In this document: positions 1 through 5,595 of the stretch, piece after piece | Layout of the letters: the number at the start of each line of letters is the position of its first letter | Numbering within the stretch: the stretch's first letter is position 1 | From: Chloroflexota bacterium | GTDB lineage: Bacteria; Chloroflexota; UBA6077; JADZDV01 | DNA length: 7,336 bases | NCBI GenBank assembly: GCA_020850915.1 | Contig: JADZDV010000465.1 | Location: 1 to 7,336 of the forward strand | Direction: 5' to 3' | Program-made: the position numbers and the translations under genes | The notes under the pieces: generated by a model | What the model saw: the letters and a program-made list of their open reading frames with translations, nothing else | Told to the model about the DNA's origin: nothing | Database searches by the model: none

Positions 1-38
1 AGCACGAGGCCCAAGAAGGATTTCGTCGTTGAATCCCC

Positions 39-70
39 GCTAGTGCTCCGTCAACGCACGGAGCAATAGC
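39..70. repeat. Perfect hairpin with internal loop
   Basis: The arms gctccgt (45-51) and acggagc (58-64) pair perfectly around a 6-nt loop. After a 2x2 internal loop, gcta (39-42) pairs with tagc (67-70). There is no T-run on either side, so it is not a typical intrinsic terminator. It is the first of a series of closely spaced dyads. Confidence 0.6.
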
Positions 71-77
71 CTGCGAT

Positions 78-117
78 CACGTTCACCTGCCGGGCAAGCC
101 GGCAGGAGGCCAACGTG
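78..117. repeat. Two-tier inverted repeat
   Basis: Outer arms cacgtt (78-83) and aacgtg (112-117) are perfectly complementary, as are inner arms cctgccgg (86-93) and ccggcagg (99-106), with a 5-nt loop. The asymmetric internal loop (2 nt against 5 nt) gives the bulged two-tier shape seen in attC sites and in structured RNAs. No T-tract follows. Function unknown. Confidence 0.6.
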
Positions 118-197
118 TCGCTGTCCAGTTAAAGTAGGAATCAGGTGTGGTCGAGCAGAAGTCATACGAGCGCGTGAACGTGTGTTAAGTGCAGAAC

Positions 198-217
198 GCC
201 CGCGTTCACCGGCGGGC
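198..217. repeat. Short GC-rich hairpin
   Basis: gcccgc (198-203) pairs with gcgggc (212-217) around an 8-nt loop containing gttcacc, a motif shared with the hairpin at 78-117. On the minus strand this stretch reads GGTGAACGCGGGCGTT, which resembles the 3' half of many attC sites except that the final AGGC is replaced by CTGC. Confidence 0.45.
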
Positions 218-272
218 CGAGCAACGCGAGGACCGTCCGAGTGCAGCGAGTTGCTAGGCGACATGCCCCTCT

Positions 273-833
273 TCAAGTCAACGCGCGCCGGTAGTGCATA
301 GCGACCGCGCCATTGCGGAACGGCGTTGCCGAGATCAACTCGAGCCGTCGCGTGCTGGGCAGCCCGCTCTCATAAAGGGTCGGGCCATGACCGGCCATCC
401 TGGGGTGGACGAGTAACTGGTACTCGTCGATCAGATCTAGCTGGTCCAGCGCGGTCGCGAGCATACCGCTACCGAGGAGCACGCCATCCGGGGTCGCGTC
501 CTTGAGCATCTGTACGCGCGTGCGCAGGTCGCCGACGAGATGGTGGCTGTTGGTCCACGGGAAGTCCTTTCGCGTCGAGGACGCCACGTACTTCGGCTTG
601 GCCTCCAACTTGACCGCCCACTCGCGCATCGCCGCCGGTGCCTCCACGTCGCCACGGGCGACCGCTGGCCAATAGCTCTCCATCATCTCGTAAGTGACGC
701 GGCCCCACAGCATCGCCCCTCCCTCGTCCATGAGGCTGGTGAAGAAAGCGTGTGTCTCGTCGTCGGCGATTCCCTCCCGGTGGTCGACGCAACCGTCGAG
801 GGTGACGTTGATGCTGAAGGTCAAGAGTCCCAT
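273..833 (-). CDS. RibD C-terminal/DHFR-like reductase family protein
   Basis: This 186-residue protein belongs to the broad dihydrofolate-reductase-like family that shares the RibD C-terminal fold and binds NAD(P)H. Visible hallmarks are TLDG (11-14) after the first beta strand, GRVTYEMM (44-51), KYVASST (81-87), the nucleotide-loop GSG (121-123) in LLGSGMLATAL, and a conserved tail around HPRMAGHGPTLYE (143-155). Length and domain span fit a complete stand-alone family member of about 180-190 residues; there is no RibD deaminase half, so I would not call it ribD, nor folA. The substrate is unknown. The ATG at 833 lies only 7 nt from a large dyad (841-900); a GGAG at about 13 nt is the only weak ribosome-binding site. 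Inverted-repeat-rich DNA lies on both sides, and the gene is separated from the operon to its right, so acquisition as a cassette is possible. Confidence 0.85.
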   Translation of the reverse strand: MGLLTFSINVTLDGCVDHREGIADDETHAFFTSLMDEGGAMLWGRVTYEMMESYWPAVARGDVEAPAAMREWAVKLEAKPKYVASSTRKDFPWTNSHHLVGDLRTRVQMLKDATPDGVLLGSGMLATALDQLDLIDEYQLLVHPRMAGHGPTLYESGLPSTRRLELISATPFRNGAVAMHYRRALT

Positions 834-840
834 GGCGGCG

Positions 841-900
841 AGTCTACTCCGAGTTGGGCGGACCGACGAGTATCTCGCAGCGGCTAACTATAAGTAGACT
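841..900. repeat. 60-bp nested dyad, attC-like or operator
   Basis: Three nested arm pairs share nearly the same centre (870.5-872): agtctact (841-848)/agtagact (893-900), agtt (852-855)/aact (886-889), and cgag (867-870)/ctcg (874-877) with a 3-nt tip. On the minus strand the middle boxes read GTTAGCC (888-882) and GCCCAAC (859-853), like the inner 2L/2R boxes of an attC site. The outer boxes look like GTCTAAC/GTTAGAC each lacking one base. A TATAGT (892-887, minus) could also be a -10 element, although no good -35 is seen. The dyad ends 7 nt before the reductase ATG, so it could equally be an operator or leader hairpin. Confidence 0.5.
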
Positions 901-1026
901 GCAAAACCATCCCAGAAGCGGCTGCCGGCGCGTGGCTAACCGTAGAACAGATCGGGCTCAATCTTCGACACAAACCCCACAAAGGCAAGAAATAAGGGGA
1001 GCACGTCGAAAGGGGATGGAGCTGGT

Positions 1027-1085
1027 TATGTGCGCAGCAGGCACATATTCGCTAGGGCCGTCAGGTTTGACCGGTGAATATGTGC
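1027..1085. repeat. Competing inverted repeats (alternative stems)
   Basis: gcacatattc (1041-1050) is perfectly complementary to gaatatgtgc (1076-1085). Its first seven bases are also complementary to tatgtgc (1027-1033), so two mutually exclusive stems can form. Inside the larger loop, ccgtca (1059-1064) and tgaccgg (1069-1075) pair again with one bulged base, making a long hairpin. There is no T-tract on either strand. It lies downstream (minus strand) of the HerA/small-gene unit and upstream of the reductase gene. Confidence 0.55.
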
Positions 1086-1115
1086 GGGAGGTTCTGCGTA
1101 TAGCGATCGGAGCGG

Positions 1116-1240
1116 CTACGCCCGACGCATCGTCTCGACCTTGACGTCGAGCGTCATCATACCTTCAGCGATGATCCGGTGTCGTCGCGCAGGCTCTCGG
1201 CCACGACGTCGAAATGGCGGCGAGTGATAATGCCTTCCAT
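1116..1240 (-). pseudogene. Frameshifted short copy of the 6617-6868 gene
   Basis: Read from the ATG at 1240, this encodes MEGIITRRHFDVVAESLRDD and then stops after 27 codons (stop at 1157-1159). Inserting one base between 1179 and 1180 restores RIIAEGMMTLDVKVETMRRA and a stop at 1116-1118, giving a 41-residue protein matching the C-terminal half of the coiled-coil protein at 6617-6868. The DNA is also similar: positions 1189-1224 and 6688-6723 match at 34 of 36 bases. A clear Shine-Dalgarno AGGAG (1252-1248, minus) sits 7 nt from the ATG and overlaps the HerA-like stop codon, so translation is probably coupled. The N-terminal heptad region of the full copy is absent. It is either a decaying duplicate, a sequencing-error victim, or a genuine very short peptide gene. 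Confidence 0.65.
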
Positions 1241-1250
1241 AGCACGGCTC

Positions 1251-2783
1251 CTAGCGGCGCGACGTCCCCAGGATCCCGCCCAGCACGCCGCGGAGGATCT
1301 GCCGGCCCATCTGGCTGCCGACGGTCCGCGCGGCCTGCTTCGCCATGGTCTCCACCATCCCCTGCCGCCGCTTCGTGCCCCAGAGAAAGTCGTTGATCGT
1401 GCCGCCGCCCGGTGACGATCCCGCCGGCGCGGAGTCTTTGAAAGGACCGTTCGATGGCGCAGGCGCCGACGACGCGGCAGGCGGCGGTGCGGACGGCGTC
1501 TGGCCAGTAGTGGTCGCGCGCTTGCTCAAAATCTCATACGCCGATTCGCGGTTGACGGCCGTGTCGTACTTCGCGCCGATCGGGCTCCGCGCCCGCACCG
1601 TGGCACGCTCCTCCGGCGTGATGGCGCCGATCCGGCAGCGGGGCGGCGCCATGACCGTCCGCTCCACTGGCGCGGGCACGCCTTTCTCCTGCAGCGTGGA
1701 CACGAGCGCCTCGCCGACGGCGAGTTGCGAGATCACCTCGGCCACGTCGAGCGCGGGGTTGGACACGAACGTCTCCGCCGCGGTCCGCACGGCTTTCTGA
1801 TCCCGAGGCGTATAGGCGCGCAGCGCGTGCTGCACGCGGTTGCCGAGCTGCCCGAGGATCGCGTTGGGAATGTCGTCGGGATACTGCGAGCAGAAGTAGA
1901 CGCCGACGCCCTTCGATCGCACCAGCCGCACCACCTGCTCCACCTTCGCCTGCAGCGCCGCCGGCGCATCGTCGAACAACAGGTGCGCCTCGTCGAAGAA
2001 GAACACGAGCTTCGGCCGATCGAGGTCGCCCACCTCCGGCAGGTTCTCGTACAGCTCCGAGAGCATCCAAAGAAGGAAGCTCGAGAAGAGACGCGGCTTG
2101 AGAATCAGCTTGTCGGCGGCCAGGATGTTGACGATGCCCCGGCCGGTGAGGTCGGTGCGCAGCAGGTCGTTGAGGTCGAGGGCCGGCTCGCCGAACAAGC
2201 GCCCGCCTCCCTCACGCTCGAACGTCAGGAGCGCGCGCTGCACCGCGGCGATCGACTGGGTGCTCACGAGGCCGTAATGGGACGAGATCTCCTTGCGATT
2301 GTCGGCGACGAACGAGAGCAGCGCGCGGAGGTCGTCGAGGTCGAGCAGCAGGAGCCCGCGGTCGTCGGCCAGCTTGAACGCCACCTCGAGCGTGCCCTCC
2401 TGCACGTCGTTGAGATCGAGAATCCGTCCCAGCAGGCTCGGCCCCATCTCGCTCACCGTGGTGCGCACGGGATGGCCGGCCGCGCCGTCAAGATCCCAGA
2501 AGACGACCGGGCTCGCTTCCGGCGCGTGCTCCTCGATGCCGAGCTGCGCGGCGCGCTGCCGTATACGCTCGTCGTTCGCGCCCGGCAGCGCGAGGCCGGC
2601 GACGTCTCCCTTGACGTCGGCCATGAACACCGGCACGCCGAGCCTGGAAAACCCCTCTGCCATCACCATCAGCGACACTGTCTTGCCGGTGCCCGTGGCG
2701 CCGGCGACATTGCCGTGGCGGTTGGCATATCTCGCGAGCAGGTAAATGAACCGATCACTTCGTCCGAGTAGGATGTCGCTCAT
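1251..2783 (-). CDS. HerA/YjgR-like (DUF853) P-loop ATPase
   Basis: This 510-residue protein matches the DUF853/YjgR branch of HerA-FtsK-type ATPases. The N-terminus carries Walker A GATGTGKT (28-35), followed by the family signature GVPVFMADVKGDVAGLA (49-65). FWDLDGAAGHPVRTTVSEMGP (95-115), LNDVQEGTLEVAFKLADD (124-141) and Walker B LVFFFDEAHLLF (259-270; D264, E265) come next. A low-complexity Ala/Pro/Ser linker (about 430-460) leads to a conserved C-terminal tail ending ILRGVLGGILG (496-506). Length fits the family (about 500 residues). Known relatives are hexameric DNA translocases or are functionally uncharacterised; this one has no NurA nuclease neighbour, so its role is unknown and cytoplasmic. 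No good Shine-Dalgarno precedes the ATG, which lies only a few bases from a predicted transcription start. The stop codon overlaps the ribosome-binding site of the next small gene copy. Confidence 0.93.
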   Translation of the reverse strand: MSDILLGRSDRFIYLLARYANRHGNVAGATGTGKTVSLMVMAEGFSRLGVPVFMADVKGDVAGLALPGANDERIRQRAAQLGIEEHAPEASPVVFWDLDGAAGHPVRTTVSEMGPSLLGRILDLNDVQEGTLEVAFKLADDRGLLLLDLDDLRALLSFVADNRKEISSHYGLVSTQSIAAVQRALLTFEREGGGRLFGEPALDLNDLLRTDLTGRGIVNILAADKLILKPRLFSSFLLWMLSELYENLPEVGDLDRPKLVFFFDEAHLLFDDAPAALQAKVEQVVRLVRSKGVGVYFCSQYPDDIPNAILGQLGNRVQHALRAYTPRDQKAVRTAAETFVSNPALDVAEVISQLAVGEALVSTLQEKGVPAPVERTVMAPPRCRIGAITPEERATVRARSPIGAKYDTAVNRESAYEILSKRATTTGQTPSAPPPAASSAPAPSNGPFKDSAPAGSSPGGGTINDFLWGTKRRQGMVETMAKQAARTVGSQMGRQILRGVLGGILGTSRR

Positions 2784-2795
2784 CGTCAGGTCGGC

Positions 2796-2825
2796 ATCTT
2801 ACGAAAATTCCCGCGTGCCCTTCAA
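2796..2825 (-). promoter_or_regulatory. Possible sigma-70-type promoter for the HerA-like gene
   Basis: On the minus strand, TTGAAG (2825-2820) and TAAGAT (2801-2796) are separated by 18 bp; each matches the sigma-70 consensus at four of six positions. This is the widest gap (85 bp) in the minus-strand gene series. Transcription would start near 2789, leaving about 6 nt before the ATG, consistent with the lack of a Shine-Dalgarno site and with leaderless or near-leaderless translation. Chance matches of this quality are common. Confidence 0.3.
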
Positions 2826-2868
2826 CGCACATTTCCGTCGTCATGGATCGAATGGACAGCGCGGGTGC

Positions 2869-3456
2869 CTATCCGAGCTTCGGCCAGAACCGCCCCGTGC
2901 GTGCCATGTATGCGCGGTACTCGTCTCCGAACCGGCCCACGAGGTGTTCTTCCTCCAGGGAGGTGCGCCGGATGAGCACCGCCAGCGGCAGGCCGAACCC
3001 GACGAGCAGCCACCACAACGCGGACATCACGGCGATCGAGAGCAGGAAGAGCGTGCCGAAGACGTAGAGCGGATGGCGGATGTAGCGGTACGGCCCTGTC
3101 GTCACGAGCTGGTGACCTTCGCGCGTGGTGTGGGAGGGAGAGATGTTGCGACCGATGCTGGAGAACAGCCAGTAGATGGCGGGAATCATCGACGCGGCGA
3201 CGGCCGCCGCCGTCCAACGCAGCCAGAGAGGCAGCTCCATCCGCACCCAGCCGACCCAGGCTGGGTTCATGAGATAGGCGAACAGCGGCCAGACGACCGC
3301 CAGGGATAGCAGGCGCAGCAGGACGAGGAGCGTGTTGCCCGACCGGTCGAGCGCGCCGCCTTCCTTCTCCGCTTTGTGCCGGTGGTAAATGCTGATGCCG
3401 GCCGCCGTGAAAAAGAGCACCGCCGTCAGCCAGCGGAAGATCGTTTCCTGCTGCAT
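2869..3456 (-). CDS. Isoprenylcysteine carboxyl methyltransferase-like membrane protein
   Basis: This 195-residue integral membrane protein carries the C-terminal signature of the ICMT/phospholipid methyltransferase superfamily: GPYRYIRHPLY (121-131), then EEEHL (168-172), FGDEYRAYM (176-184) and TGRFWP (187-192). These regions bind S-adenosylmethionine in characterised members. Hydrophobic segments lie at about 8-23, 43-63, 80-99 and 132-163. Bacterial homologues are mostly of unknown substrate; lipid or small-molecule methylation at the inner membrane is the likely role. The ATG at 3456 follows the TAG of the upstream gene by only two bases (TAGCCATG) with no evident Shine-Dalgarno, so translation is probably coupled to that gene. 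Its partner and substrate cannot be told from the sequence. Confidence 0.85.
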   Translation of the reverse strand: MQQETIFRWLTAVLFFTAAGISIYHRHKAEKEGGALDRSGNTLLVLLRLLSLAVVWPLFAYLMNPAWVGWVRMELPLWLRWTAAAVAASMIPAIYWLFSSIGRNISPSHTTREGHQLVTTGPYRYIRHPLYVFGTLFLLSIAVMSALWWLLVGFGLPLAVLIRRTSLEEEHLVGRFGDEYRAYMARTGRFWPKLG

Positions 3457-3458
3457 GG

Positions 3459-4148
3459 CTACCGCAGCGCGGCGGTCCGGATTCCCGCGAGACGCGCGAG
3501 GATCGGCGCGGCAGCTTTGATGTGCTCCGCGACCTTCTTCGTCGGGCTGCCGAACACGTAGTAGACGCTGCGATCCGGCGCGATCTCGAACGTGCCCAGC
3601 AGCGACGCTGACGCGAGGTAATTCGCCGGCGTCCCAGGCCGTCCGACGCCCGACGCCGCGTACAACCCCAGCATCGCGGCGCGCACGTCCGGGCCAATGG
3701 CGGCGATGGCGGCGGCCGGATTGTCGCTGTAAAGCTTATATGCCTCGTCGAACGCCGCGTCGCCGGTCGGCACCACGACCGGCGCCCCTTGCGTGAGCTG
3801 CTCCGCCAGCCTGGTCACGCCGGCGGGCTGCAGCCGCAGCGACAGGCTGGCCGGCGCCTTCGCCTGCAACGACAGCACCGTGAACTGCGTGACGCTGCGG
3901 TTCGCTTTGGGGGCCACAATTCCTTTGATCATGCGCGACGAGAGCACGGCCGGCACGCCCTCGAGCGTGCCCTGCGCGACCACGCCTTCGTGAAATTCCC
4001 AGCCTTCCGACATGCGCCCCTTGGATTGGGCGCCCTTCGACACCGCAAGCTCGAGCACCGCCGCGCTCTCCGCGATGTCCTTCTGCTTCAACCTGAACAA
4101 CCCGTACAGCGCCGCCGCAAACAACACGAGCCCTATCAGCACAGCCAT
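3459..4148 (-). CDS. Membrane-anchored protein of unknown function
   Basis: The product is about 229 residues with one N-terminal hydrophobic anchor (AVLIGLVLFAAALYGLF, residues 2-18) followed by basic residues and a soluble domain, so it is probably an inner-membrane protein with one transmembrane helix. I cannot assign a family. A segment PTGDAAFDEAYKLYSDNPAAA (127-147) resembles the GDpxFDxxFxvxsddP motif found in assorted uncharacterised bacterial membrane-associated proteins. An upstream in-frame ATG at 4154 would add two residues (MSM...). I prefer the ATG at 4148 because GAGG in GAGAGGTG lies 9 nt from it but only 3 nt from the first ATG. It sits 13 nt after the DinB stop and 2 nt before the methyltransferase start, so the three genes are probably co-translated. 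Confidence 0.8.
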   Translation of the reverse strand: MAVLIGLVLFAAALYGLFRLKQKDIAESAAVLELAVSKGAQSKGRMSEGWEFHEGVVAQGTLEGVPAVLSSRMIKGIVAPKANRSVTQFTVLSLQAKAPASLSLRLQPAGVTRLAEQLTQGAPVVVPTGDAAFDEAYKLYSDNPAAAIAAIGPDVRAAMLGLYAASGVGRPGTPANYLASASLLGTFEIAPDRSVYYVFGSPTKKVAEHIKAAAPILARLAGIRTAALR

Positions 4149-4161
4149 CGACATTCACCTC

Positions 4162-4686
4162 TCAGCATCGTTCTGCCCTCGCCGGCCTTTCCTCGCGCTG
4201 CACCCTGACGGTGACGAGCAGCTGGCCGACATGCCGCTGGACGTGCTCGGCCGCGTGCGCGAGCAGGCCGAGCACCGTGGACGGAAGCTGTTTCCTCCCG
4301 ACCAACCTCGATTCCGCGAGGCTCTGCGCTTCGGTCGAGCGCAGTTGCGCCAACGCGCGCTCGACCTGCTGGTCGAAGGCGCTCAGCAGCTCGTCGACGC
4401 GGCTGCCACGTTCCCGCGGCTTGCCTTCCCCGGCGAGCGCCTCGAGCTGGGTCGCCGAAAGCGCCTCTCCCCTGGCATACGTGAAGAGGCGATCGAGCAC
4501 GCCGGTCAGGTGCTGCAGGTGGAAGCCGACCGACGCCACGCCGTGCGGGCGGTCCCAGAGCCGCTCCTCCGCGAAGCCGCTGACGAGAGCAGCGACTTCC
4601 TCACGGGCCTGGAGGAGCGCGTGGGCCACCGGTTGCAGCGGCACGGGCACGCCTTCGACAGGCCCGCTCAGCCAGGCTTCAGACAT
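4162..4686 (-). CDS. DinB-family four-helix metalloprotein
   Basis: This 174-residue protein has the features of the DinB/DUF664 superfamily of damage-inducible-like four-helix-bundle proteins. A histidine in the second helix (SVGFHLQHLTGVLDRL, H56 and H59) and the C-terminal pair in AEHVQRHVGQLL (H148, H152) form the expected three-His metal site. Relatives include thiol-dependent S-transferases (bacillithiol or mycothiol type) and many of unknown function; the name does not imply a DNA polymerase. The start is well supported: GAGGAG (4697-4692, minus) lies 5 nt from the ATG. Gaps of 34 nt to the upstream DUF1801 gene and 7 nt to the next gene place it inside the operon. A role in stress or xenobiotic thiol chemistry is a family-based guess. 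Confidence 0.85.
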   Translation of the reverse strand: MSEAWLSGPVEGVPVPLQPVAHALLQAREEVAALVSGFAEERLWDRPHGVASVGFHLQHLTGVLDRLFTYARGEALSATQLEALAGEGKPRERGSRVDELLSAFDQQVERALAQLRSTEAQSLAESRLVGRKQLPSTVLGLLAHAAEHVQRHVGQLLVTVRVQREERPARAERC

Positions 4687-4720
4687 GCACTCTCCTCATG
4701 CTCCTCTTTTTTCAGCTCGA

Positions 4721-5107
4721 TCAGCGGCGAGCGCGGGACCGGTTCAGCGCCACGGCCTCCCGAATGAGCGCCTTCAACGCTTTCTCGTCGATCTTCTCGC
4801 CTTCATGGAAGTCGATGGCCCGCCTGGTATTGCCGTCGAGGCTGGCGTTGAAGAGGCCAGAGGGATCCTCGAGCGAGGCTCCCTTGGCAAACGTCATCTT
4901 CACGATGCTCTTGTACGTCTCGCCAGTGCAGATCATCCCGTCGTGATACCACACCGGCACCCCTCTCCACTTCCATTCCTCGACCACGTCCGGAGCGACT
5001 TGCTTAATCAGCGCGCGGATGCGGGCGAGCACCTTGCCTCGCCAGTCGCCCAGCTCCTTGATCCTCCCGTCGATCATTCTTGACGGAGACTTTTCCTGTC
5101 GAGTCAT
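4721..5107 (-). CDS. DUF1801 domain protein (first copy)
   Basis: This 128-residue protein spans one DUF1801 (YdhG/YjbR-like fold) domain: helical RIRALIKQVAPDVVEEWKW (29-47), then GVPVWYHDGMICTG (49-62), VKMTFAKGASL (69-79) and RRAIDFHEGEKID (95-107). Function is unknown for the family. An upstream ATG at 5164 stays open in frame, but the ATG at 5107 is better: GAGGAA (5116-5111, minus) is 3 nt away, and this ATG overlaps the stop of the upstream acetyltransferase in an ATGA arrangement (5107-5104), the classical sign of translational coupling. The N-terminal extension from 5164 would simply re-read the acetyltransferase tail. Its constant linkage with GNAT genes here suggests a shared physiological role that the sequence does not reveal. 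Confidence 0.88.
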   Translation of the reverse strand: MTRQEKSPSRMIDGRIKELGDWRGKVLARIRALIKQVAPDVVEEWKWRGVPVWYHDGMICTGETYKSIVKMTFAKGASLEDPSGLFNASLDGNTRRAIDFHEGEKIDEKALKALIREAVALNRSRARR

Positions 5108-5580
5108 CGCTTCCTCGTCTCGGCGCTCGTTTGCGAGACGCCGCTCAGCGAGCGACGGAAGCACACCACACGCTCGATCTCCTCGTAGCCCAGCGCGCGA
5201 TGGGCCGAGATGCCGTCGGCGTTCTCGAGATCCGAGTCGCTGGCGATCTCAGCGTGGCCCATGGCTCGCGCACGCGCCTCAGCCGCCTCGACGAGCGCTC
5301 GCCCGATGCCTCTCCGCTGAAATCCAGCCTCGACGTGCCAGCCCTCGATGAAGGCCACCGGCGACGACCGACAGCCAGGCGCGTACTTCCTGAAATCCAA
5401 CTCCAGGAAGCCGACGACACGCCCCTCCGTCTCCGCCACGAAGACGACCGGCGTCGCAAGCCGCTCCTCGAAGTACTTTCGCGTCTCGACGTCGTGCTCT
5501 GAAAGCGCGCCAGGCCAGAGCGACTCTCGCAGCCTGACCCAATCAGGACGATCGCTCTCCTCAATCTCCCTGATCGTCAT
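5104..5580 (-). CDS. GNAT acetyltransferase resembling aminoglycoside 6'-N-acetyltransferase
   Basis: This 158-residue GNAT protein shows a pattern I associate with the AAC(6')-I enzymes: LW (21-22), RKYAPGC (64-70), SPVAFIEGWHV (73-83), the acetyl-CoA pyrophosphate loop QRRGIGRALVEAAE (88-101), then EIASDSDLEN (111-120), HRALGYEE (127-134) and a closing FRRSL (141-145). D115 in ASD corresponds to the acidic residue near the active site in those enzymes. It would acetylate the 6'-amino group of aminoglycosides with acetyl-CoA, but homologues in soil bacteria often have no tested resistance activity, so the natural substrate may be something else. The ATG at 5580 has no strong Shine-Dalgarno and lies 15 nt after the upstream stop. 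The last ~12 residues are a polar tail. Its stop overlaps the next start as ATGA. Confidence 0.85.
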   Translation of the reverse strand: MTIREIEESDRPDWVRLRESLWPGALSEHDVETRKYFEERLATPVVFVAETEGRVVGFLELDFRKYAPGCRSSPVAFIEGWHVEAGFQRRGIGRALVEAAEARARAMGHAEIASDSDLENADGISAHRALGYEEIERVVCFRRSLSGVSQTSAETRKR

Positions 5581-5595
5581 CGCGCAACTCGACCG

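Larger units (their letters stand above)
1..272. other. Non-coding region with several hairpins
   Basis: No credible gene is seen here; the one open frame (minus strand, about 78 codons) is low-complexity Arg/Ala-rich and resembles no family I know. The stretch holds several inverted repeats: 18-22/32-36, 39-70, 78-117 and 198-217. A motif cgttcacc occurs at both 80-87 and 203-210, each followed by GC-rich hairpin sequence, and the 20-nt blocks starting there match at about 16 of 20 positions. This suggests an old repeated element. Just beyond the reductase stop codon, 251-259 reads GCCTAGCAA on the minus strand, close to the GCCTAACAA that opens many integron attC sites. Function is unknown. 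Confidence 0.5.
834..1115. other. Non-coding region with inverted repeats
   Basis: No gene can be supported across this 282-bp stretch. The plus-strand open frame here (854-1144) has no recognisable domain or credible ribosome-binding site and runs into the degenerate gene copy on the opposite strand. The region contains the 60-bp dyad at 841-900, a second GTTAGCC box (minus strand, 940-934), and competing inverted repeats at 1027-1085. Base composition around 960-1080 is visibly more AT-rich than the neighbouring genes, which fits foreign or degenerate DNA. Confidence 0.5.

Noticed and set aside
1..272. Minus-strand 78-codon open frame containing PAGER twice
   Set aside because: The repeated residues come from the duplicated hairpin DNA motif; composition and lack of a ribosome-binding site argue against a protein.
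893..915. Sequence gactgcaaaacc resembling a tRNA anticodon arm or integrase target
   Set aside because: No acceptor, D or T arms can be folded around it.
933..995. Plus-strand fragment WLTVEQIGLNLRHK resembling the start of an excisionase-type helix-turn-helix
   Set aside because: Only about 11 residues look similar and a stop follows quickly; too short to claim a gene remnant.
1..1115. CRISPR array or insertion-sequence ends
   Set aside because: Repeats are inverted and differ in sequence, with no regular spacing and no transposase.
854..1144. Plus-strand open frame of 96 codons in the left non-coding region
   Set aside because: It shows no recognisable domain and no credible ribosome-binding site, its composition is low-complexity, and it overlaps the dyads and the degenerate gene copy.
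1725..2771. Long plus-strand open frame (348 codons) opposite the HerA-like gene
   Set aside because: It is the complement of a strongly conserved ATPase frame, is rich in Arg, His, Glu and Val with no domain, and reflects high-GC codon bias.
1251..2783. HerA-like ATPase as part of an anti-phage system (HerA with nuclease or SIR2/DUF4297 partner)
   Set aside because: The protein fits the DUF853/YjgR branch and no nuclease, SIR2 or NurA gene is adjacent.
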